Source: Kiloniellaceae bacterium (GTDB lineage: Bacteria; Pseudomonadota; Alphaproteobacteria; Kiloniellales; Kiloniellaceae). Taken from it: DNA of 21,300 bases. Shown piece after piece: positions 7,339 to 13,690 of the stretch. Position 1 is the stretch's first letter. Every line of letters begins with the position of its first letter. Under the pieces are notes generated by a model. That model was not told the origin of the DNA, did no database searches, and was given only the letters and a program-made list of their open reading frames with translations. Location: contig JAJFGM010000693.1 of assembly GCA_021776145.1 (NCBI GenBank), forward strand, positions 1-21,300, in the 5' to 3' direction. Made by a program: the position numbers and the translations under genes.

Positions 7339-8703
7339 CTACCTCACGGCCAAGAACAGCTGAGAATTACCGCGCAGCACATCGAGCGCAATGACTCGCT
7401 TATGGGACTTGGCGATTTTTTCAAGATCGGCGGTGGAACCTATGCGCTCGCGATTCACGGCCAAGAGGATGTCGCCCTCGCGTAGCCCAAAACGCCAGGC
7501 GGGACTGCCCGGTTGAACCTCCGCCAGGAGCACGCCCTCGACGTTGCCGGAAGCTGGATGGTCTTCGGGTATTGGGGTGAAGCGCGCGCCGGCCAACTGA
7601 GGCAAGGCTTCGTCATCGCTGACGTGTCCCGCCTTGACGGCTCCAACCTCTATGCGGACCTGGCGTTCTCTGCCGTCCCGATAGTAGCTAAGCGTAACTT
7701 CGCTGCCACGTTCAGTCAGACCGACGCGATTGCGCAGGTCGCCGGAATCCTCGATTTCTTTACCGTCCAGAGCAACGATGACGTCGCCCGGCTCCAAACC
7801 CGCGGTATCGGCCGGCGAGTCCTTTTCCACGTTGGTCACGACCGCGCCTGCGGCTCTTGGCAGTTCGAAGGCTTCGGCCAAATCTTGGCTTACGTCCTGA
7901 ATGCCCACGCCAATACGGCCGCGCCTGACCTCACCATGCTTGATCAACTGCTTCATGACAGCAAGCGCCATGTTGGTGGGGACAGCGAAGCCGATGCCGA
8001 CGTTGCCGCCGCCCGGAGCTATGATGGCTGTGTTGATACCAATCAGTTCACCTTTCGAGTTCACAAGGGCGCCGCCCGAGTTTCCGGGGTTGATTGACGC
8101 GTCGGTCTGAATGAAATCCTCATAGCCTTGCATTCCGATGCCTCGGCCGAGCGCGCTGACGATGCCAGTGGTCACCGTCTGCCCCAAGCCAAAGGGATTG
8201 CCGATAGCAAAGACAAAGTCGCCAACCTTGAGGTGATCGGAATCGGCAAGTGGCAAGTCAGCGAGATCCTCCGCCTCAATCTTCAATAGCGCGATGTCGG
8301 TTGCCGCATCGCTGCCGACCACCTCCGCTACGAGGTTCCGGCGATCTTTCAGCGTCACCATAATCTCGACGGCATTGTCGATGACGTGGCGATTGGTCAT
8401 GACGTAGCCTTTTCCAGCGTCAACGATGACGCCGGAGCCCGCGCTCATGGCCTCACGCCGCGGCGGCTGGTCGGGCAGATTAAAGAACTTGCGGAAGTAG
8501 GGATCGCGGAATAGCGGGTTTTCCTGTCCGGGTGCTTGTTGCCGCACTGCTATGCTGACCACCGCTGGTGTTGTCATCTCCAGCAGGGGCGCCATGGTCA
8601 TCACACCGCGCTCGGAATCAAGCGACGGAACATTGGCGAGCACAGGCGTCGCCATACTTACTAGGGCCAGAACGCTACCGACCCGCGCCAGATTACTGAA
8701 CAT
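7339..8703 (-). CDS. DegP/HtrA-family periplasmic serine protease
   Basis: The 454-residue protein has a signal peptide (about 1-24, ending VLA before NVPS), a trypsin-like domain with the complete triad His106 (TNRHVID), Asp136 (ATDIALLKI) and Ser209 (NPGNSGGAL), and two PDZ domains (about 260-345 and 385-450). This is the Do/DegQ architecture: an ATP-independent protease and chaperone for misfolded envelope proteins. The ATG at 8703 has AAAGGAGG about 10 bases upstream. The start overlaps the end of the small membrane protein gene by 11 bases, so translation is probably coupled. It is the last gene of the Hsp20-containing block. The regulatory loop is short compared with E. coli DegP, making it closer to DegQ-type proteins. 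Confidence 0.95.
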   Translation of the reverse strand: MFSNLARVGSVLALVSMATPVLANVPSLDSERGVMTMAPLLEMTTPAVVSIAVRQQAPGQENPLFRDPYFRKFFNLPDQPPRREAMSAGSGVIVDAGKGYVMTNRHVIDNAVEIMVTLKDRRNLVAEVVGSDAATDIALLKIEAEDLADLPLADSDHLKVGDFVFAIGNPFGLGQTVTTGIVSALGRGIGMQGYEDFIQTDASINPGNSGGALVNSKGELIGINTAIIAPGGGNVGIGFAVPTNMALAVMKQLIKHGEVRRGRIGVGIQDVSQDLAEAFELPRAAGAVVTNVEKDSPADTAGLEPGDVIVALDGKEIEDSGDLRNRVGLTERGSEVTLSYYRDGRERQVRIEVGAVKAGHVSDDEALPQLAGARFTPIPEDHPASGNVEGVLLAEVQPGSPAWRFGLREGDILLAVNRERIGSTADLEKIAKSHKRVIALDVLRGNSQLFLAVR

Positions 8704-9067
8704 GGTTCAATGCCTCCTTTGGTTCGGGGTTTGTAAAATCCAGAAAGGCCTGCACCGCTTCAGTGTCTACAAAGAAGCTGCAAGCGAGTGCCAGCAGCAG
8801 CAATGCAGCCGCTACGTCAATGTTGTTTAGGCGGTTTGAGGCCAGCCTCTCGCCACGCAGCGCCGCCGCGAGCAGCGCGGTAAGCGCGGAGAATTGCAGC
8901 AGCTCACTCAAGACCGGTAGGGCGAGAGGCGCCGGCAGGGCCGATACCAACACCAAGCACACGGCAAACCAGATACCCACGCGCAAGACCGCCTCTTGGA
9001 GGCCTGATTGCGATTCTTCCGAGCCGCCGGGCCAGCGATTGTCGCCAAAATTGCCCCTTTGCTCCAT
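8693..9067 (-). CDS. small integral membrane protein of unknown function, coupled to the HtrA gene
   Basis: This 124-residue protein has a hydrophilic Gly/Ser/Glu-rich N-terminus and three predicted transmembrane segments (about 26-45, 50-70 and 82-101), then a short soluble tail. No enzymatic motif is visible and the family is not recognised. ATG at 9067 has AAAGGAG about 8 bases upstream; an in-frame TTG at 9085 sits on top of that site and is rejected. Its last 11 bases overlap the protease start, a sign of a joint role at the inner membrane. In the mobile heat-resistance loci of other proteobacteria a small membrane protein (psiE-like) also precedes degP, but this sequence is not clearly PsiE. 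Confidence 0.8.
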   Translation of the reverse strand: MEQRGNFGDNRWPGGSEESQSGLQEAVLRVGIWFAVCLVLVSALPAPLALPVLSELLQFSALTALLAAALRGERLASNRLNNIDVAAALLLLALACSFFVDTEAVQAFLDFTNPEPKEALNHVQ

Positions 9068-9125
9068 TTTCTGTGCTCCTTTCAACCGGGGTCGTCGCCG
9101 CGAATTAGGCAGCCTTGGCCTTTAT

Positions 9126-9149
9126 CCGGGACAAGCTTTGGCGTCCCGG
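9126..9149 (-). terminator. hairpin between the second Hsp20 gene and the membrane protein gene
   Basis: CCGGGAC and GTCCCGG form a perfect 7-bp stem with a 10-base loop, 38 bases after the Hsp20 stop. There is no T-tract, so it may be an attenuator or RNA-processing hairpin rather than a true terminator. Confidence 0.3.
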
Positions 9150-9186
9150 TGGGATGGCAGCGGCGATGTTTCGTTCTTGCCTTGTG

Positions 9187-9645
9187 TTAGCCGGGCCTTC
9201 GCAGAAGCCGGTATATCCAACGCTTGATCTTCCGGTCGATGCGTTCGGAAGCGGAAGACTGAACGGCAATGCGTTTTGGGCGCAGGCCTGCCGGTAGATT
9301 GCGCTCAAGCCCGATGCTGAGAAGCCCGTTGCTTAGGGTTGCAGATTTTACTTCGGCGAAGTCGGGCAGCCGGAAGCTTGCATGGAAGCGGTGCCTCTCT
9401 AAGGCGGCCTCGCGGCCCTTTTGGCCCGAGATGCTGAGCCAACCCTCGCGCTCTTCGACACTTAGCTCCTCGGCACTGAAGCCGGGGATGGCCAGCCTGA
9501 TGCGTAGTCCGTCGTTGCCGGCGAGTTCCACATCGTATTCGGGCGAAGCCCACACGGGCTCTCTGCGACCGGACCCTGTGCCGATCGTCCAGGGTGACTG
9601 AAATCCCAGGGGGCTGGGCAACCTTAAAACGAGAACGGTGTGCAT
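9187..9645 (-). CDS. divergent small heat-shock protein (Hsp20 / alpha-crystallin)
   Basis: The 152-residue product has an alpha-crystallin domain (about residues 35-118) with the recognisable AIPGFSAEELSVE and NGLLSIGLER strands, and a C-terminal IAV (126-128) that fits the I-x-I/V anchoring motif. The N-terminal region (MHTVLVLRLPSPLGFQSPW) lacks the usual FSPLFRS start of class A members, and the tail after residue 133 is very basic (ERIDRKIKRWIYRLLRR), possibly an amphipathic membrane-binding helix. It acts as an ATP-independent holdase by family. ATG at 9645 has AGGAGGA upstream, which is itself in a predicted thermometer hairpin. It is distinct from the second Hsp20 at 10174-10641 and may form hetero-oligomers with it (inference). 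Confidence 0.9.
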   Translation of the reverse strand: MHTVLVLRLPSPLGFQSPWTIGTGSGRREPVWASPEYDVELAGNDGLRIRLAIPGFSAEELSVEEREGWLSISGQKGREAALERHRFHASFRLPDFAEVKSATLSNGLLSIGLERNLPAGLRPKRIAVQSSASERIDRKIKRWIYRLLRRPG

Positions 9646-9650
9646 AGCTA

Positions 9651-9677
9651 CATATCCTCCTCTCTTTGAGCAACATG
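9651..9677 (-). promoter_or_regulatory. ROSE-like RNA thermometer hairpin over the hsp20 ribosome site
   Basis: On the minus strand, CATGTTGCTC (9677-9668) can pair with GGAGGATATG (9660-9651) across a 7-base AAAGAGA loop. The fold uses two G-U pairs and one unpaired G, and hides the Shine-Dalgarno GGAGGA. The UUGCU opposite AGGA(U) arrangement is the conserved core of ROSE elements that control rhizobial hsp20 genes. Folding was done by eye. Confidence 0.55.
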
Positions 9678-9768
9678 CAACGTTGTGACCCACTGTTGGC
9701 GTCGGGCCGCTGCGGCGCTCCCATCACGGCAAGCGCCCGGCGTCAATTCGCGAAGACGGGTGAGGTGC

Positions 9769-10098
9769 TTAGGCGACCGCGGCCGCTTGGTTGGCGCTGG
9801 GCGCCGGGGCACCGGCAAAGGCCGGATCATGCGGCACAACGCCTTGGCGACGGCAACGGTGGAGGCCCAGACGCTGCTCAACCTCGTCTACTAGGCGAAA
9901 GTAGCGCGGCAGATGATGGCTCGGAACCGTCGCTGCGTAATCCAGCAACCACGGACCAAAAATTTTACGCACCGCCGCTTCGGCACAGTCATAGCCGGAG
10001 AGATGATGATCCCGAGCGGCGATCTCATCGGCGACTTTGACAGCGAAATGAATGCGTTCTTCGGTTACGAAGTCCTGCGAGGCTCGAACCGCCGTCAT
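9769..10098 (-). CDS. hypothetical protein between two hsp20 genes
   Basis: The 109-residue protein is not recognised. Residues 1-80 look folded and mixed alpha-helical (VTEERIHFAVKVADEIAARD, then YDCAEAAVRKIFGPWLLDYA and LPRYFRLVDEVEQRLGL), while the end is Ala/Pro-rich and probably disordered. No signal peptide or membrane segment is seen. ATG at 10098 has GGGAG about 10 bases upstream, which supports translation, and it replaces an upstream in-frame start at 10119. It lies 75 bases after the first hsp20 and 123 bases before the second on the same strand, so a role in protein quality control is plausible from position only. Confidence 0.68.
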   Translation of the reverse strand: MTAVRASQDFVTEERIHFAVKVADEIAARDHHLSGYDCAEAAVRKIFGPWLLDYAATVPSHHLPRYFRLVDEVEQRLGLHRCRRQGVVPHDPAFAGAPAPSANQAAAVA

Positions 10099-10126
10099 GG
10101 CTCTTCTCCCACATGCCAAGATCTGA

Positions 10127-10163
10127 TTTGAGCGACGCCGGGGCTGGCCCCGACGCGCTCAAA
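10127..10163 (-). terminator. long stem-loop after the first hsp20
   Basis: TTTGAGCG...CGGGG (10127-10143) pairs with CCCCGACGCGCTCAAA (to 10163), with one bulged base and one wobble pair, giving a stem of about 16 bp and a CTGG loop 10 bases past the hsp20 stop. Few T residues follow on the minus strand, so it may be an attenuating or stabilising 3' structure rather than a strong terminator. Confidence 0.55.
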
Positions 10164-10173
10164 CCTTCGTGTA

Positions 10174-10641
10174 TCAGGCGACCTTCTTCGCTGTTGAGGA
10201 AATCGCCTTCGGTTCGGAAGTGCTGATCTTGATGCTGCGAGGCTTCATGGCCTCGGGCACTTCTCGCACCAGCTCGATATGAAGGAGTCCGTTCTCCAAG
10301 TTGGCTCCGGTCACCTTCACATGATCGGCGATCTGAAAACTCCGCTGGAAGGGACGACCGGCAATACCCTTGTGCAGGAAGCTGCCGTCATCATCCTGCG
10401 CCGACTGCCGGCCAACCACCACGAGCGTGTTTTCCCGGGTCTCGATTCCCAGTTCCTCTGGTCCGAAACCGGCCACCGCCATGGTGATACGATAGGTGTC
10501 GTCGCCGAGCTTCTCGATATCGTAGGGGGGATAGCCAAGGGTCGCCTCGTCCACCTGAGCCGCCGCCTCCAGAAGCCTGGGCAGCCGGTCAAAACCAACG
10601 GTTGAACGAAACAAGGGGCTAAAATCTAAGGCACTGCGCAT
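10174..10641 (-). CDS. small heat-shock protein Hsp20 (IbpA type)
   Basis: The 155-residue protein is a class A small heat-shock protein: N-terminal MRSALDFSPLFRSTVGFDRL, alpha-crystallin domain at about 40-130 with MAVAGFGPEELGIETRENTLVV and NGLLHIELVREVPE, and the C-terminal IKI anchoring motif (137-139). It is a cytoplasmic ATP-independent holdase that keeps unfolding proteins soluble. ATG at 10641 has GGAGGG about 8 bases upstream; the longer in-frame extension to 10860 contains the promoter and is not coding. A sigma-32 promoter about 110 bases upstream and a hairpin over the ribosome site predict dual transcriptional and translational heat control. Downstream genes on the same strand suggest that it leads a stress block. 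Confidence 0.95.
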   Translation of the reverse strand: MRSALDFSPLFRSTVGFDRLPRLLEAAAQVDEATLGYPPYDIEKLGDDTYRITMAVAGFGPEELGIETRENTLVVVGRQSAQDDDGSFLHKGIAGRPFQRSFQIADHVKVTGANLENGLLHIELVREVPEAMKPRSIKISTSEPKAISSTAKKVA

Positions 10642-10642
10642 T

Positions 10643-10665
10643 GATACCCTCCATTGAGCTGTATC
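10643..10665 (-). promoter_or_regulatory. ROSE-like hairpin sequestering the first hsp20 ribosome site
   Basis: On the minus strand GATAC (10665-10661) pairs with GTATC (10647-10643), and the inner CTC pairs with GAG of the Shine-Dalgarno GGAGGG, with mismatched purines between and an AATG loop. The start codon follows one base later. A weak, mismatched SD hairpin of this kind is what RNA thermometers need; folding was judged by eye. Confidence 0.5.
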
Positions 10666-10751
10666 GCGGGGCGCGGCTCTCTTCCTTTGACGTGCCGCAT
10701 GGCCCCGTCTGGGTTGCCAAGAGACCCTCCTTGGAGCGGCCTCGCGCAATG

Positions 10752-10779
10752 AGATAGTCAGACCGTATTTGAATTCAAG
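10752..10779 (-). promoter_or_regulatory. sigma-32 (RpoH) heat-shock promoter for hsp20
   Basis: On the minus strand, CTTGAA (10779-10774) and CTATCT (10757-10752) are separated by 16 bases. This matches the alphaproteobacterial RpoH consensus (CTTGAA/C, about 17 bases, CYTATNT). The predicted start near 10745 gives an untranslated leader of about 104 bases, long enough for a ROSE-type element. Confidence 0.7.
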
Positions 10780-10888
10780 AGTGAAAAAAGGCGAATTGGA
10801 TATTTTTTTGTCGAGCGAGGGAGAGGCGCAGTTTACGCGCAAGAAATACCCATAACCCACTGTTAGACAAGTTTATTTCTTGCGCCCT

Positions 10889-11650
10889 CTATTGCTTGCG
10901 TCCCTCTATTGCGTTCGCCCGCTTTCGGCGGGCCTTGCGAGACAGCATGTTGAGGCCTTCGATCATAGCGGAAAAAGCCATCGCCGCATAAATGTAGCCT
11001 TTCGGAACGTGCGCGCCGAAACCTTCCGCCATCAAGGTCGTTCCGATTAGCAATAAAAACCCGAGTGCGAGCATCACGATCGTCGGGTTGGCGTGGATGA
11101 AATTCGCAAGGGGATCGGCGGCCAGTAACATCAGAATGACAGCGACGACAACGGCGATGACCATGACCGGTATATGCTCGGTCATGCCGACGGCGGTGAC
11201 AATACTGTCAATGGAAAACACCAAGTCGAGAATCAGGATTTGACCGATGACGACGCCTATGCTCGGCGCCGTGAGCGTGGGGTTGAGGGCGTCCGGGCCC
11301 GGCTCCGGATCGACGCTGTGGTGTATCTCCGTCGTTGCCTTCCAGACCAGGAAAAGGCCCCCGGCGATCAGGATCAGGTCGCGCCATGAAAATCCGTGCT
11401 CGAAGAGCGTGAAAATCGGGGCGGTCAGCTTGACGATGATGGCGACTGTTCCAAGAAGCGCGAGGCGCAGCACCAACGCTCCGCCAATACCGATGCGCCG
11501 GGCCCTGGGCCTCTCGTGCTCGGGAAGCTTGTTGGTTAGGATTGAGACGAAGATCAGATTGTCGATGCCAAGCACGACCTCCATCGCGATGAGAGTTGCC
11601 AAGGCAATCCAAGCGGCAGGGTCCGTGGCGAGCGTAAACAGCAGTTCCAT
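10889..11650 (-). CDS. TerC-family integral membrane protein
   Basis: The 253-residue protein has about seven hydrophobic segments and the two TerC signature repeats with membrane-embedded acids: VVLGIDNLIFVSIL (Asp30, Asn31) and DLVFSIDSIVTAVGM (Asp148). Family members are linked to tellurite resistance and, in other bacteria, to metal-ion (Mn) export during protein secretion. The stand-alone form without ter operon partners favours a metal-handling role (established for some relatives, inferred here). The C-terminus is basic (RKARRKRANAIEGRKQ) and presumably cytoplasmic. ATG at 11650 has a weak CCAGG about 10 bases upstream. It lies upstream of the heat-shock promoter, so it is probably a separate transcription unit. 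Confidence 0.88.
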   Translation of the reverse strand: MELLFTLATDPAAWIALATLIAMEVVLGIDNLIFVSILTNKLPEHERPRARRIGIGGALVLRLALLGTVAIIVKLTAPIFTLFEHGFSWRDLILIAGGLFLVWKATTEIHHSVDPEPGPDALNPTLTAPSIGVVIGQILILDLVFSIDSIVTAVGMTEHIPVMVIAVVVAVILMLLAADPLANFIHANPTIVMLALGFLLLIGTTLMAEGFGAHVPKGYIYAAMAFSAMIEGLNMLSRKARRKRANAIEGRKQ

Positions 11651-11864
11651 CTTTGTTGCCTGGCCTCTCTATGTTCTTGGATTTGGGCATGCGATCTTGA
11701 GGATCTACACCAAGGGTCGTGCCTCACGCAAACGGCCCGTCTCTTGCGGCCGTCAGCACCGCTCGGCCGTGCCGTCGCCACGGCGCTGGGCGTGCGCATC
11801 TAAACAGGCGGAATGCCAGGTGCGTTTATTTTCGCTTGAGTAGCGGTCGAGCCGCCGGGAAATA

Positions 11865-11882
11865 GGGGGACAAAGTCGCCCC
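11865..11882 (-). terminator. possible terminator of the fad operon
   Basis: Directly after the acyl-CoA dehydrogenase TGA, GGGG(C)GAC and GTCCCCC form a 7-bp stem with one bulged C and a TTT loop, followed by TATTT on the minus strand. Confidence 0.42.
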
Positions 11883-13685
11883 TCAGAACCACTCGGCCGG
11901 CGGGTCCATCAGCGGGCCGGCGCCGGCGGTGATGGTGGTGAAGAGGCTGTTGGCCTCGGGCAGCAGGTAGGTCATGTAGAAACGCGCCGTCGCCAGTTTC
12001 GCCTTGTGGAAGTCGTCGCGCTGGTCTTCCGGCACGGCCAGGGCGACCTCGGCCATGCGGGCCCAAAGGTAGGCGAGGATGACCAGGGCGAAAAGGCGCA
12101 GGTAGTTGCTCGCCGCCGCCGCGCCCTGGTTGGGGTCGCGCATGCCTTCCTGGGCGATCCACACGCTGGCCTGCTGCAGCTTGGCGAAGGCTTTGGCCAG
12201 CGGCAGCATGTAGTCCTGCATGCCGGGCTCGGCCATGTTGGCCTCGATGAAGGCGGCGACGGGGTGGAAGAAGCGGCGCAGCAGGCGTCCGGCGTGCTGC
12301 GGCAGCTTGCGGCCGACCAGATCGAGGCCCTGGATGCCATAGGCGCCTTCGTAAAGCTGGGTGATGCGCGCGTCGCGCACCAGTTGTTCCATGCCGGTCT
12401 CGCGAATGAAACCGTGGCCGCCGAAGATCTGCACGCCGAGATTGGCGGCGGTGAAGCCGTGGTCGGTCATGAAGGCCTTGATGATCGGCGTCAAGAGCGA
12501 GATCAGGTCGTCGCACTCTTGCCGCGTCGCGGCGTCGGGGTGGCGGGTCGAGACATCGAGATTGATCGCCGTCCAGACGGCCAGGGCCCGCGTTCCCTCG
12601 TTGAGGGCGCGCATGGTCAAGAGGTTCTTGCGCACATCGGGGTGCACGATGATCGGATCGGCGGCCTTGTCGGGTTCGGCGGCGCCCTTGAGGGCGCGTC
12701 CCTGCCGCCGCTCCTTGGCATAGGCCGCCGCCGACTGATAGGCGGTCTCGGCGATACCGAGACCCTGCAGGCCGACGGCCAGGCGCGCTTCGTTCATCAT
12801 GGTGAACATGTAGCGCATGCCCTTGTGCGGCGCGCCGACCAGGGTGCCGCGCGCCGCGTCGAAGTTCATGACGCAGGTCGACGAGGCCTTGATGCCCATC
12901 TTCTGTTCGATGCTGCCGCAGACCGCGGCATTGCGCTCGCCGAGGCTGCCGTCGTCGGTGACCAGGATCTTCGGCACCAGGAACATGGATATGCCGCGCA
13001 CGCCGGGCGGCGCGTCGGGCAGCTTGGCGAGCACCAGATGCACGATGTTGTCGGTCAGGTCGTGTTCGCCGGCGGAGATGAAGATCTTGGTGCCGGTGAT
13101 CTTGTAGAGGGTCTCGCCGTCGGGGCCGACGCCGTCCGGCTCGGCGCGGGTGCGGATGAGCCCCAAATCGGTGCCGCAGTGCGGCTCGGTCAGGCACATG
13201 GTGCCGCTCCAGGTGCCGGCGACAAGTTGCGGCAGGTAGTGGTTTTTCTGTGTCTTGCTGCCGTGCAGGGCGAGGGCATTGTAGGCGCCGTGGCTCAGTC
13301 CGGGATACATGCCGAAGCTGAGGTTGGTCGAACAGATCATCTCATTGATGAGGAACTGCAGGGTATGCGGCAGCCCCTGGCCGCCGTAATCGGGATCGCA
13401 GGAGAGGCCGCACCAGCCGGCCTCGCTGAAGGCGCGATAGGCTTCCTTGAAACCTTCCGGCGTGCGCACCACGCCGTTTTCAAAGACGCAGCCCTCGGCG
13501 TCGCCGCTGGCGTTGAGCGGCAGCAACTCGTTGACGGCAAAACGCTCGGCCTCTTCCAGCACGGCATCGACGATCTCGCCGCTGGCGTCCTCGTAACCGG
13601 GCAGGCTGGCGACCCGGCCCTCGTAGTCGAAGACCCGGTGCAGCAGGAAGCGAATATCCTCAAGCGGCGCGCGATAGGTGATCAT
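11883..13685 (-). CDS. acyl-CoA dehydrogenase (large, C-terminally extended, DmdC/FadE-like)
   Basis: This 600-residue flavoenzyme catalyses the first beta-oxidation step, acyl-CoA to trans-2-enoyl-CoA. Visible regions are the N-terminal helical domain, the middle beta domain with MCLTEPHCGTDLG (163-175) and TGTKIFISAGEHDL (197-210), and the C-terminal helical domain with the catalytic Glu446 in ITQLYEGAYGIQ. The length and the extra C-terminal domain after about residue 465 match the AcdA/DmdC-like subgroup rather than short 380-residue dehydrogenases. ATG at 13685 has GAGGA upstream and is 5 bases past the fadB stop, so it is the last gene of the fadA-fadB operon. A DMSP-linked role is possible by family resemblance, but the operon context argues for general fatty-acid oxidation. 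Confidence 0.93.
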   Translation of the reverse strand: MITYRAPLEDIRFLLHRVFDYEGRVASLPGYEDASGEIVDAVLEEAERFAVNELLPLNASGDAEGCVFENGVVRTPEGFKEAYRAFSEAGWCGLSCDPDYGGQGLPHTLQFLINEMICSTNLSFGMYPGLSHGAYNALALHGSKTQKNHYLPQLVAGTWSGTMCLTEPHCGTDLGLIRTRAEPDGVGPDGETLYKITGTKIFISAGEHDLTDNIVHLVLAKLPDAPPGVRGISMFLVPKILVTDDGSLGERNAAVCGSIEQKMGIKASSTCVMNFDAARGTLVGAPHKGMRYMFTMMNEARLAVGLQGLGIAETAYQSAAAYAKERRQGRALKGAAEPDKAADPIIVHPDVRKNLLTMRALNEGTRALAVWTAINLDVSTRHPDAATRQECDDLISLLTPIIKAFMTDHGFTAANLGVQIFGGHGFIRETGMEQLVRDARITQLYEGAYGIQGLDLVGRKLPQHAGRLLRRFFHPVAAFIEANMAEPGMQDYMLPLAKAFAKLQQASVWIAQEGMRDPNQGAAAASNYLRLFALVILAYLWARMAEVALAVPEDQRDDFHKAKLATARFYMTYLLPEANSLFTTITAGAGPLMDPPAEWF

Positions 13686-13690
13686 GACCG

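Noticed and set aside
10642..10860. N-terminal extension of the first hsp20 frame
   Set aside because: It contains the RpoH promoter and SD hairpin; the start at 10641 gives the conserved Hsp20 N-terminus.
11800..13197. A 465-codon minus-strand frame overlapping the dehydrogenase in another frame
   Set aside because: Composition is Arg/Pro/His-rich, as expected of an off-frame reading of a GC-rich gene.
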